A stretch of DNA of 64,000 bases from Blepharisma japonicum (lineage: Eukaryota > Ciliophora > Heterotrichea > Heterotrichida > Blepharismidae), in the NCBI GenBank assembly GCA_949751835.1, contig CATKHK010000043.1:248001-312000 (forward strand), read 5' to 3'. Below the pieces are notes generated by a model. The model saw only the letters and a list, made by a program, of their open reading frames with translations, did no database searches and was not told the origin of the DNA. This document shows positions 33,045 to 42,415 of this stretch, in pieces (position 1 is the first letter of the stretch; each line of letters begins with the position of its first letter). A program made the position numbers and the translations under genes.

Positions 33045-33818
33045 ATGTCATATCAAGATGAACATCTTGCTTGGCAGCAAAGAGTACAAAAAGAAATAAC
33101 AGCGGCAAGTAGATTTTATAAGTAGGCTATATTTAGTGCAGTTGATAGTCTAAAAGATAAATCAAAAACTCATAAAAGCTGAAAATCCAAACGAAAAAGT
33201 TCAGATATTATAACATATCAAAATCTTAGTCCCGTTAAGCAAAATATCCCAAAAGAAAATATAAATGATCTTAGTTTGGCTAACATTTATGCAGAAGTTA
33301 GAGGAAAATATGCAAGAATGCCAATTATAAATCCAAGCCCAAAATTTGGAACAATTTCTAGACCTACAACATCTGGCAGTTTAATTAAATATAATCGCAA
33401 ATCTCATGAAAGGCATAGCAGTCTTCCTGATAGAATTATTGAAGAGGATGAAGAAAAAAGCCGTCCATTAGTAGAAGAAGTTTCTTATCCAAAAAGAAAA
33501 TCCACGACAAGAGACAATCAATCTCCCAGAAGTCCAAAGAAAAATGAAGGAATCCTCCCTTTGATTGAGAAAAAAGAAAAATTACCCCCTCTAATAGAAG
33601 ATATAAAGAAAGAAATTATAGAAAATTCTGAAAAAATAAATGAAGAAATCGATAACGAAGACGAAGATACAGCATCTGAAATTAGTTTTAAGACAACAAG
33701 CTCACAGAAAAAATATATTGAAGAACTTGAGCAATTGCTGAGAGAAGAAAGAATGGTATACCTTATATAGTTACGTATTAAATTAGAAGAAGAATTGAAG
33801 AGTTTAAATCCTAATTAA
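33045..33818 (+). CDS. hypothetical Lys/Glu-rich protein, 247 aa
   Basis: Three exons joined by 15-nt introns at 33122-33136 (gtaggctatatttag) and 33756-33770 (gtataccttatatag); one TGA (Trp) in HKSWKSK. Basic N-terminal third, a Pro-containing middle (GILPLIEKKEKLPPLIEDI, a short repeat of LPxLIE), then an acidic stretch and a C-terminal coiled coil (YIEELEQLLREERMLRIKLEEEL). No domain recognised. The second intron removes an in-frame TAG and extends the coiled coil, which supports it. Confidence 0.7.
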
Positions 33819-33864
33819 AATTAGCATAGCAAGCAATAAAACCCTAATTAAAAAATTATAAGAA

Positions 33865-34611
33865 ATGAGCAGAAAAAGATTATATATAATTGCTCGGCAT
33901 CTTTGCTCTGCAGAAAGACTAGCGACATACCAAGTAAAATCAGATAATATAGCTATTATCACTATAAATCGTCCATCAAAGCTACATTTTTTTAATAAAG
34001 AAGTGTGGGATCAAATAAATTTTTATTTATTGCAAGCCGAATCTGATCCTAATATCAAAGTCATTATACTAGCAGGAATTGGTAAACCATTTACTAGTGG
34101 AGAATATTTGCCTGCTAAGAAAGAATGAATAGCATCACCTGTCATTATTAATAGCCCGAGAAATAATTGATTTAGTCAGCTAGCATCGATGAAAAAGCCT
34201 ATGATTGCTGCTGTTAATGATTATGTGTTTGGTGAGGAATTTGAAATCGCTATGATATGTGATATTGTTATTGCAAATAGCACAGCAAGATTTGCAATTC
34301 CAAAAACTAAAATGGGGTTAATTCATGGAGCAGGAGACAATGAAAGATCAGCAAGAACTGTGGGGAAGATCGAAGCAACGGAACTAGTTTTAGTTGGAGA
34401 TGTTATTTCTGCTGATGAAGCTAAAAAAATTGGCCTAATTAATAAGGTCGTTGAAAACACGCTAGATGAAGCTATTAATATTTCTAAGGAAACTGCAAGT
34501 ATTCCAATTGATGCTTGCTGGACTGCGAAAAAAGCAATGAGTTTTTATATGAAGCAAGTTTATCAGAAGGGATCGCCAATCAACTATATATATTTAAATA
34601 AAGAAAAATAA
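33865..34611 (+). CDS. Enoyl-CoA hydratase paralogue, probably inactive
   Basis: 248 aa, crotonase fold, aligning without gaps to the neighbouring copy at 35205 through residue 147 and beyond; two TGA Trp codons. The oxyanion-hole glycines of the GGGCE motif (residues 123-127) read GEEFE, the second catalytic Glu (position 147, equivalent to rat Glu164) is Lys, the following PGAGGTERL reads HGAGDNERS, and the first oxyanion block FASGGDL reads FTSGEYL. The first catalytic Glu (127) is kept. Seen changes plus known family chemistry suggest loss of hydratase activity; the frame is intact, so the protein may have another role, for example as a partner subunit. Confidence 0.85.
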
Positions 34612-35204
34612 AAAAGATAATAATGAGATGAGGGTCTATTTAAATATCAATATAAACATATATAATCAATATTGAAAATCTGCATATTCAAAGAATTTCC
34701 AAGATTTGTGAACTTATGTGAATAGTAAAAAATAATGAAAAAATAACTTGCATATATTGATTTATTATTTTAATATGGTATTCTTCAACGATTATAATAT
34801 TAAATTGCTTAGATGAATCTAGACTTATTGAACTCCGATATATAGCTAGTCAAACTTTATCATAAATTTATTTGATATTTTCTGTCTTATTATTTTTCTT
34901 GTTTATAAGTTTGAAAATTCTTTTAGATTTTAAAAAATTTCAATATTGATTTACGGATCATTTCTTACTTCTATTATGAATAAGACAAATCTTAAGTCAA
35001 AATAAACCATTTATTTATCAAAAAGTTAGAAACTCCTCTATTTAAGACGGAAAGTATATACCGAGAGAGTCTAGTAAGTTTGAGAGAAGAAGGAATGGAA
35101 TGTTCTATATAGGAATTTATTAAATTACTTAAAATTTTGAAATTTAAAATTAAATATAAAGAGCCAAAAATCATATTGAGAATATTTTTGATTTTATTCA
35201 AGAT
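34612..35204. other. AT-rich spacer between the two hydratase genes
   Basis: 590 bp with no supported gene. A minus-strand frame at 34992-35201 begins with TTG, is hydrophobic by composition only and is not accepted. Confidence 0.5.
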
Positions 35205-35972
35205 ATGAACACAAAAAGATTATACATAATTAGACAGCATCTATGCTCAACAGAGAGACTAGCAATTTACCAAGTGTTATCAGATAGCATAGCAATTATC
35301 ACAATAAATCGTCCATCAAGATTGAATTCTTTTAATAAAGAAGTGTGAGACCAATTAAATTCATTATTCCGACAAGCAGAATCCGATCCAAATATCAAAG
35401 TTATTATTCTAACAGGAGTTGGTAGATCATTTGCGAGTGGAGGAGATTTAAATGTAATGAAAGAATTGACAGCATCATCTATAATTGTTAATAATCCAGT
35501 AGATAATTGGTTTAGCCAATTATCATCAATGAAAAAACCTGTAATTGCTGCTGTTAATGGCTATGCATTTGGCGGGGGATGCGAAGTCGCTATGATGTGC
35601 GATATTATTATTGCAAGTAAATCAGCAAAATTTGCATTGCCAGAGACTAAAATAGGGCTTATTCCTGGAGCAGGTGGAACTGAAAGGCTAGTGAGAGCTG
35701 TTGGGAAATTTAAAGCAATGGAATTAGTTTTAGCTGGGGATGCTGTTTCTGCTGAAGAAGCCAAAAGAATTGGTCTCGTTAATGAAGTTGTTGAAAATGC
35801 ACTAGATGAAGCAATTGCAATTGGTAGGAAAATTATTGTTAGCCCACTAATTGCTATCTGCTCTGCAAAACGAGCAATAAATTACTCTCTTGAAGTAGGT
35901 TTATCAGAAGGACTAGAATATGAGCTATCTCTATTTAATTCAAGCGTTTCATTATTAAATAAAGATCAATAA
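35205..35972 (+). CDS. Enoyl-CoA hydratase (crotonase family), intact active site
   Basis: Adds water across the double bond of enoyl-CoA in beta-oxidation or amino-acid breakdown; 255 aa. Seen: oxyanion-hole block TGVGRSFASGGDL, GYAFGGGCEVAMMCD with Glu127 (rat Glu144), and LPETKIGLIPGAGGTERL with Glu147 (rat Glu164), the same 20-residue spacing as the rat enzyme. The first residues (TKRLYIIRQHLC) are basic and could be a short mitochondrial presequence, by inference. One TGA Trp codon (NKEVWDQ). Tandem duplicate of the gene at 33865. The exact substrate cannot be fixed within the crotonase superfamily. Confidence 0.93.
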
Positions 35973-36398
35973 AAAATCATGAGATTAGAGTTTATTTAAA
36001 TATTAATGTAAGTTTATAATTTTTAAACAATTATTATAAAAACTTTCACTTGTTTTAAAAATTTTATTGTTTTCTAACTTTAATTTTTTAAATTTCAAAA
36101 ATTACTGATAATAGAATAAAATATGGTAATTTTGATGAAGAAAATTTTCTGTCAATAATTGTCAGATTTTATATCAGAGTTCGGGCAAAAAGCAAGAAAA
36201 AATTATAAAAGTAAATTTTAAGCACATTGAAATAAAAATGCTCAAGAACTATTTATTTAAGAAATTATCAAAATCAAAGATTTTAAGCAAACTAATGTTT
36301 TAAGTCTTATAATAAAATCATAATTAAAAACATTAGATTTTTTTAAATTCTCCATTTCAATAATAGACATAAAATGCAAATAATAAAAACTAATATAA
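35973..36398. other. AT-rich intergenic, nothing recognised
   Basis: 426 bp between plus-strand genes; no RNA gene, repeat or frame of interest. Confidence 0.5.
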
Positions 36399-36800
36399 AT
36401 GAAATACAAAAGACGCTATGGGAAAAAAAAGAAAGCTACAAGAAAGAGGACAATTTTAATTCCTTATTATCAAGCATCCTTAAAGGAAATTATGCAAGAC
36501 CTTAAAATAATCGAGTTCGAAAACCATCAATTATTGCCAAAGGAAGAGCCAAAACAAAAAATTAAAAAGCCAATAAAAATTACTGACGAAAAAATTGCTA
36601 TAGAAAGCTTAGTCATACTAAGTCAGTCTGCAGAGAAAACTGAAGCTCCAAAGCCTGAAATTCAATTGGTTCCTCGACCTCAGCCTCAGTCTCAACCACA
36701 GCCACAAATCAACCTTCAGCAATTCTGGCAATATTATCCATATTTTCTCTACCAGAATTACGCGTATAATATGGGCCAATTTGGATGGTATTATAATTAA
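36399..36800 (+). CDS. hypothetical protein with Q/P/Y-rich tail, 133 aa
   Basis: Strongly basic start (KYKRRYGKKKKATRKRT) followed by a short Lys-rich helix, then a prion-like tail of alternating Pro-Gln (RPQPQSQPQPQ) and aromatic residues (FWQYYPYFLYQNYAYN). The composition suggests an RNA- or polyanion-binding N-terminus with an aggregation-prone tail. No family recognised. Confidence 0.6.
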   Translation: MKYKRRYGKKKKATRKRTILIPYYQASLKEIMQDLKIIEFENHQLLPKEEPKQKIKKPIKITDEKIAIESLVILSQSAEKTEAPKPEIQLVPRPQPQSQPQPQINLQQFWQYYPYFLYQNYAYNMGQFGWYYN

Positions 36801-37083
36801 TTAGTTCATATAACGTGTAAAATTTGAGAAATTATCATAATAATAAAGAAATTTGTAACGTGCGATTTACGATTTAAATTAATTGTTTAGTCATTTATAT
36901 GAAAATCAATTTATTTATTATTTAAATGGATTATTTATGCCGTTAATTTATTTGCTTAAATTAAAATTTTTTAATTTTGCTTTTTAATTTATTTATACCA
37001 TGCTTATAAATAAAATAAATATTTATGCTTTATTACTATTTTAAATTAAATTTAACAAGCTCCGAAAAACTTCTTTTATTAAT

Positions 37084-38859
37084 ATGGAATCAAGCGAAGA
37101 TAGTAATCTTACACAAATGCTTCTTCGGAAAGAAAAAGAGCTGCAAAACTTGTCAAAGCTAAGAGTAGCTCAGCTTCAAGAGCAATTAACCTTAAAAGAC
37201 CAAACAATTTATGATTTAGAATCTCAAATACGCAGACTACATGATGATTTTAATTATAATTTAGCTTTAATAAAGCAGCGAGATGAAGAAATCGCTGATT
37301 TAGAGCAAAGAGTTTCTGAAGTCTCCCATATACATAAAGAAAAGATTGATGGCAAAAACTCAGCAAATATTTATTGATCACAAGATGAACAGCCGCCAAT
37401 GTCAGATATTCAAAGGGAACTATATCTTAGAGAAGAAGAGCTAAAACAAGTCAAGCAGCAACTGGAAGTATTACAACAAGGTGAAGAAAATAGTGATTTT
37501 TATCTGGAAACTGAGCTAGATGAAGCAAAAATTGAAATAAATGAGCTTAAAATAGAGCTTGAAAATGAAAAAGCGAAATCAAAAGAACTTGAAGAAACAT
37601 TGAAAGATGAGAGAATTGCTTTTGAAAATGAAAGAAATGAAGTTTTAAAGCAGTTTTATGCAACTACAAATACACTAGCAGCTCTTGAAGAGAGAGTGAA
37701 CAAAAATAGGCTGGATAGCGATAGAGATAAAGAAGATCTATCACAAAAGGTTTTTGAAATTTCAAAAGAGAGAGACGATTTGGCGCAAAAGCTTGAAGAA
37801 ATGAGCATGAAGCATAAAGAAGAAATAAGCAAATTTGAATTGACGAAACAAATAAGATACGAGGAAATGGATTCCCATCAAGACATGATAACTAGAATGC
37901 AAGCACAGATAAAGCAGGTGCTTGAAGAAAATGCTCGATGCAATCTCAAATTAGATCAAACAAATAGTAAAATGCTAGCAAGAGAAAAAGAATTATCCCA
38001 AGAAATATATGAATTAAGAAAAGAGCTTACCTACAAGCTTGAGCAGCTAGAAAACATGGAAAATGCTTTAAAATTAAAAAACACAGAAATTGACACAACA
38101 AGAAGCCAAATTGACCACTGAAGAACTCAAGCACAAACAAAGTCAGAAGAAGCTTTTAAAATGAAACAATTAATGATAAAAGCCGAAGAAAAATCAGAAA
38201 ATTTAGAAAAAGAACTGAGAAACTACAAAGATTTCCATGTTCAAAAATTTGAAGCTGAGCTTGAAGATAAGAGGAAAGAATTACAAAATAAGATCAATCA
38301 AATGGACTATGGGAATAAAAATAGAAATGAAGAACAGAGACTTTTGAGAGAAAAAGACTATGAAATAAAACTGCTGCATGATAAACTGGAAAGCATGAGC
38401 AAAAGCACGCATGATTTTGTAGATTATCAGACATTTTTAAATGAGCTCGAAAGAGTAAAAGATGAAATTTTCACAAAGGATCGCGAAATTGCAAGACTGA
38501 ATAAATTGGTTGAGTCAATTAAAAAAGAAAGAGATAAAGCTATATTAGAAAGAGAGCAGTTTAGAGATGTTAATTGTAGACTAATTGCTGATACTTCACA
38601 GCCTGAGTCAACTGTTTTGACTCAAAAACTTCAAAAAATTGAAGACCATATTGGTTTGCTTTCGACAGATATCATGGCTATAAAAAGGAGTAAAACATAT
38701 TTTCAGCAGCCTGAAGAGCCCAAACGGAGGCCTTCAGAAAGTATGTCAGAATATGAGCCTGAAAGAGATTGGAACACTGTTAAGACATCAAAATCAAATA
38801 AAATTCAGCAAGTGAAGTCAAATCTGAATAAAAAATTCAATATGACAAGTTTTAAATAA
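37084..38859 (+). CDS. CCDC57-like coiled-coil protein
   Basis: 591 aa, almost entirely coiled coil, one frame through TGA codons at 37375 and 38119. The N-terminal block LLRKEKELQNLSK...SQIRRLHDDFNYNLALIKQRDEEIADLE closely follows the start of animal CCDC57 (ARKEEEW, then LQEDFVYNLQVLEERDLELE), a centriolar-satellite and ciliogenesis factor. Heptad Leu/Glu/Lys pattern continues to about residue 470; the last ~70 residues are polar. The orthology is my pattern-level judgement; a generic coiled-coil match cannot be excluded outside the first 80 residues. The stop is 14 bp from the convergent PEX13 stop. Confidence 0.75.
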
Positions 38860-38873
38860 TTTAATCGAACAAT

Positions 38874-39656
38874 TTAAAGATAGTTATAAGATGTCGCTTC
38901 TTCTATTGGAGCTTTTGTCATTTCACTCCACAAAAATCTTCCCAACTGTAAACATATGTAAACTGCTGCCAGATTTAGCAATACTTTTGTTATAGACAAA
39001 TCTTCTTCAGGCTCATCACCTCTTCCAATAAAATATAGCAAATGTTGCACCAATGCATTGAATTTATTTCTCAAATAAATAAGGACCGCTTTGACTCCAG
39101 CTGATCCTCAGCTTTTGATTCTAATTAATGCTTCCCAAAAAACTCCCATAGAATGCATGCTGTTTTCAATAGTCTCAGCAGTAAAACAAAGCGAACTTAC
39201 TAATATAGAAAACCTTTCAATTGCAATCATACCTTTGGATGGAGGTTCACCATAAGCTCCCATTCCCATTCCATATCCTCCCATTCCTCCATAGCCCCCA
39301 TATCCCATCCCCATACCTCCATATCCTCCATAACCCATTCCCATTCCCATACCTCCATATGACGAGTACATTCCAGGCCTATACATTGATGAGTAAGGTG
39401 ATGACATCATAGGCCTCCTTGCATATGTATTATTGCCTAATGTATTAATAGTGGTTCCATTAGCTGAGGTTATGTTTCCAGATATTTGATTATTTGATGC
39501 GTTGGGCATTAATGCTGGATTTAAATTTGGATTAGTTTGATTTGCAGTAACTGCTGGGGCAGGTGTTGCAGGAGCAGCAGACATTGTAGAGATTGGCTGC
39601 GTCGGAGGTTGTGTTTGTACTCTTGGACGTTCCCAAGGCTTAGGTGGTGCTGACAT
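38874..39656 (-). CDS. PEX13: Peroxin-13 (PEX13), peroxisomal docking complex
   Basis: Peroxisomal membrane protein of the import docking complex; 260 aa, one TGA Trp (39108). Seen: N-terminal KPWERPR start, an Ala/Asn/Thr-rich linker, then the hallmark Gly/Tyr/Met-rich region (repeated YGGYGGMGMG, roughly residues 93-135), and the conserved Pex13 helical domain (IERFSILVSSLCFTAETIENS...FWEALIRI). Two hydrophobic stretches follow. No SH3 domain is present after them, unlike fungal and animal PEX13; the chain ends soon after the second. The YG-rich region corresponds to the part proposed to form the import meshwork. Confidence 0.85.
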
Positions 39657-39744
39657 ATTAAATTTCTAGACAATAATTAAGTTTAAGATTTTTTATTTCA
39701 TAAATTCTTATTGATATTCTTTGAAAATTATGTATACCGCTAAA

Positions 39745-40203
39745 TTAATCAGAAACTGAGGTTGAATTTTTAATAAATTTCATAATTTTGTTCTTTATCA
39801 ATGGCCCTGTGTAGTCTCCTATTGATTTTCCCTCTTTAAGTAGCACTAATGATGGGTAAGACTTCATATTCATCTCTTTACAGGCTTGATAATTTTCTTT
39901 ACAATTAATTTCTCCGAAAAGAATTGGGCTTCTTTTCTTTTCTTTTGATTTTCTTGCTACGCTCTTAATTTCTTTTATTTCTTCTTCTTTTTCGTTTTGG
40001 TAACAATAAAGAAGCATTAATCTGTTTGGAACATTTCCTAATTTGACTAATTTTTCAGGGGTCATAGATACTACGTAATTTATCTCATCTACTTCAGGGT
40101 ATCCAAAATATTTCCTTAATTTATAATAGTAGCCTTGGTGCTCAAGAAAATAGTACCCAATTACGAACATCGAAATATATGGATACTTGTAAGGAGCTTT
40201 CAT
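39745..40203 (-). CDS. Thioredoxin-fold protein lacking the CxxC motif
   Basis: 152 aa. The second half reads as a PDI/thioredoxin domain: a strand with LMLLYCY, then ILFGEINCKENYQACKEMNMKSYPSLVLL, the cis-Pro strand before the final helix, and GKSIGDYTGPLIKNKIMKF. The redox pair CxxC is absent from the usual place (YCYQN instead), so a chaperone or structural role is more likely than oxidoreductase. The N-terminal YISMFVIGYYFLEHQGYYY could be a membrane anchor or strand. Confidence 0.7.
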   Translation of the reverse strand: MKAPYKYPYISMFVIGYYFLEHQGYYYKLRKYFGYPEVDEINYVVSMTPEKLVKLGNVPNRLMLLYCYQNEKEEEIKEIKSVARKSKEKKRSPILFGEINCKENYQACKEMNMKSYPSLVLLKEGKSIGDYTGPLIKNKIMKFIKNSTSVSD

Positions 40204-40491
40204 GCTGATTTTATTATTAAAATAGTTGATGATATATAATGCCTTTTTTGAGAAAATTTAATTGAAATATAAAAATCGAACTCTCAATGCCAAAACATTC
40301 TTTCTAATCAAAGAAATTTGCAATTAGTTATCAGAGATAAGTAAAAATTGATAGTAAAAATTTTTAATTTTTATGACCTTAATCAAATGCCTTTATAATT
40401 TTTTATGTTTTCACCATATACCTGAATATTGCTTTGGTTTCAAAATGAATCTATCAAAATAGCCATTTGAAAATCTAAATAAAATTCAGTT

Positions 40492-41511
40492 ATGACAGAC
40501 ATTGATTTAAGCGATCTCGAAAGAGGACTTCATGATTTATTCGAATATGCATTCGTCACAAACTGCAAACTGGATGACGCTGAAGTAACTCCAGAAGAAA
40601 AGCAAACTCTTGGAGAATTAGACTCATTAGAAGTTCTTGATAATTTCAAAGACCTGATTCTAGAGCTCATCAACTTTAAGAAAAATCATAAAAACTCAGA
40701 CGCTGCTGAACTTAACCAGCGTTGTGAACAATTTGAAAAAATGCTCCAAAAACTTGAAGCTGAAGTAAGAAATCATATCCGGGTTGAACATCAATTAAAG
40801 CTTCATATAGAAACAAGTCAAAGCAAAGTAGATGAACTAGAAAAATCCAATGAGCAAGCAAATGCTAAAATCAAAAAACTGGAAAATAAACTGTTGAATC
40901 TTGAAAAAAACCCAAAGCAAAGGCATAACGAAAATAAGCCGAGCAATGAGAAAACATTGCCGAAAGACCTTTTGGTTCGGAAGGATACAGAAGATAAAAT
41001 TACAAAGCTGGAAGAGATTGCTGAAAAAAGAGAGAAATTTATACAAAAACTTGAATCTGAGTTTGCTACAACAAAGTCATTACTAGAAGAAAAATCAAAA
41101 GAGTGTGAAAAATATAAAAAAGAAATTTTAAAGCTTAAAGAAAAGGAAAAGGAAAAAAGCGGGGATTTTAGAGTGATAAATAATATTGATTATCTTAAAA
41201 AGAGAATTGAAGAAAAGTCAATAGAGCTTGGAAAAGTTCAGATCAGGGTTAAGGATAAAACTGGCGAAAAAACAGCATTTATAAAAGAAAGAGGAAGAAA
41301 TACGAGAGGATCATTAGGAGAAATTGATTTGATGAGAAATGCATCACCAGATGGTCTTAGAAAAGAATTGACTGAACCTCCTCTTAGGCACCATGATGAT
41401 AAAAAAGGAAATGGAACTGTAAAAAGACCAAGAAGCTCTTCAAGAGGGCATATTAGGAGCGCGTCTGATCATGCTCGCCCGAACAGTTCAAAAAGAGCTC
41501 CTTCGAGGTAA
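40492..41511 (+). CDS. coiled-coil protein, 339 aa
   Basis: Residues 1-60 are an acidic helical head (DIDLSDLERGLHDLFEYAF), 60-240 a long coiled coil with the block FEKMLQKLEAEVRNHIRVEHQLKLHIE, and the tail is basic and Arg/Ser-rich (RPRSSSRGHIRSASDHARPN). The HIRVEHQLKLHIE block resembles a segment found in several ciliary or centrosomal coiled-coil proteins, but I cannot name an orthologue. Its stop is 8 bp from the stop of the convergent gene. Confidence 0.75.
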   Translation: MTDIDLSDLERGLHDLFEYAFVTNCKLDDAEVTPEEKQTLGELDSLEVLDNFKDLILELINFKKNHKNSDAAELNQRCEQFEKMLQKLEAEVRNHIRVEHQLKLHIETSQSKVDELEKSNEQANAKIKKLENKLLNLEKNPKQRHNENKPSNEKTLPKDLLVRKDTEDKITKLEEIAEKREKFIQKLESEFATTKSLLEEKSKECEKYKKEILKLKEKEKEKSGDFRVINNIDYLKKRIEEKSIELGKVQIRVKDKTGEKTAFIKERGRNTRGSLGEIDLMRNASPDGLRKELTEPPLRHHDDKKGNGTVKRPRSSSRGHIRSASDHARPNSSKRAPSR

Positions 41512-41519
41512 TATATGTA

Positions 41520-42098
41520 TTAATTAAGTTTATTTTTTCTCCTATCAACTTGATTTACTCTCAAATATGAGCCTGTTTTAAAATCACGTACAAAGCTGTA
41601 AAGATTTAAAGGCTTACAGGGTTTATTATTGACTTCTAATATTTTACTATTTTTATAATTCTTGTATTTTCGTTTCAATTTGATATTTTCTGATACGAGC
41701 TCAATAACCAAGTCTTTCAGCTCTTCAGTTTTATTGCTATAAAATGTGGAATGGCTACAATTAGAGGATAACGAGTTCTGAAATTTCATATTTCTTCTAG
41801 TTTTTTGAATAGATGGCCTTAAGCTATTATCTTCTTCTAATGCAGAGTGTTGAGATTGCTTACAAAAAGAAATATTGGTTGAGCTTCTGTGATAAGTTTT
41901 AATTTTATTGTATGCTTCAGGCACTGTTAAGTCATTCATATTAATAGGAGTAAAAGTGAGGCATTTCTGATTTTTTCGCTTATAATATTTCAAAGTATTA
42001 CTTTTGTCGATAGTTTCAGAAAAACTATCAATTCGCTCTTTATCTTCACGATTAGAAACGTGAATAGAACCATCTGATATTTTTTTCTTATCAGCCAT
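41520..42098 (-). CDS. hypothetical protein, 192 aa
   Basis: Intact ATG-to-TAA frame, polar and basic. It contains a short helical segment ELKDLVIELVSENIKLKRKYKN (about residues 130-151) that may form a coiled coil; the rest is Ser/Asn/Lys-rich. No domain recognised. Confidence 0.6.
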   Translation of the reverse strand: MADKKKISDGSIHVSNREDKERIDSFSETIDKSNTLKYYKRKNQKCLTFTPINMNDLTVPEAYNKIKTYHRSSTNISFCKQSQHSALEEDNSLRPSIQKTRRNMKFQNSLSSNCSHSTFYSNKTEELKDLVIELVSENIKLKRKYKNYKNSKILEVNNKPCKPLNLYSFVRDFKTGSYLRVNQVDRRKNKLN

Positions 42099-42415
42099 TA
42101 TTTATTTTCATATTTTCTAGCAAAAATAATAAATATGCATGTCAAATGAAAATAAAAGATCATTTATATAAGAAAAGCTATTGATAATATCAAAATAGTT
42201 TAATAATATTAATTATGTCTTATTAATATTTCATTATTCCATTATCCACTACATTTTAACTTGTCCCTTAATCCTCTTTCTTAGCCACACCAATGCATCA
42301 TACAATTTTTACAAATTGGCTGGAGACCACTTAATGCTATTAGGAATCAGGTGGTTTTACTACATATATAATGTCTTCATCTTCTCTGATTCTTGCATAA
42401 CTTTATAAATGAACT
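42099..42415. other. AT-rich divergent promoter region
   Basis: 317 bp between divergent starts. The part near 42240-42310 is less AT-rich (ccactacattttaacttgtcc...gccacaccaatgcatc) but I see no defined element. Confidence 0.4.

Noticed and set aside
34992-35201. Minus-strand frame between the two hydratase genes
   Set aside because: TTG start, low-complexity Ile/Leu/Asn content, no homology seen; ends just before the next gene's ATG.
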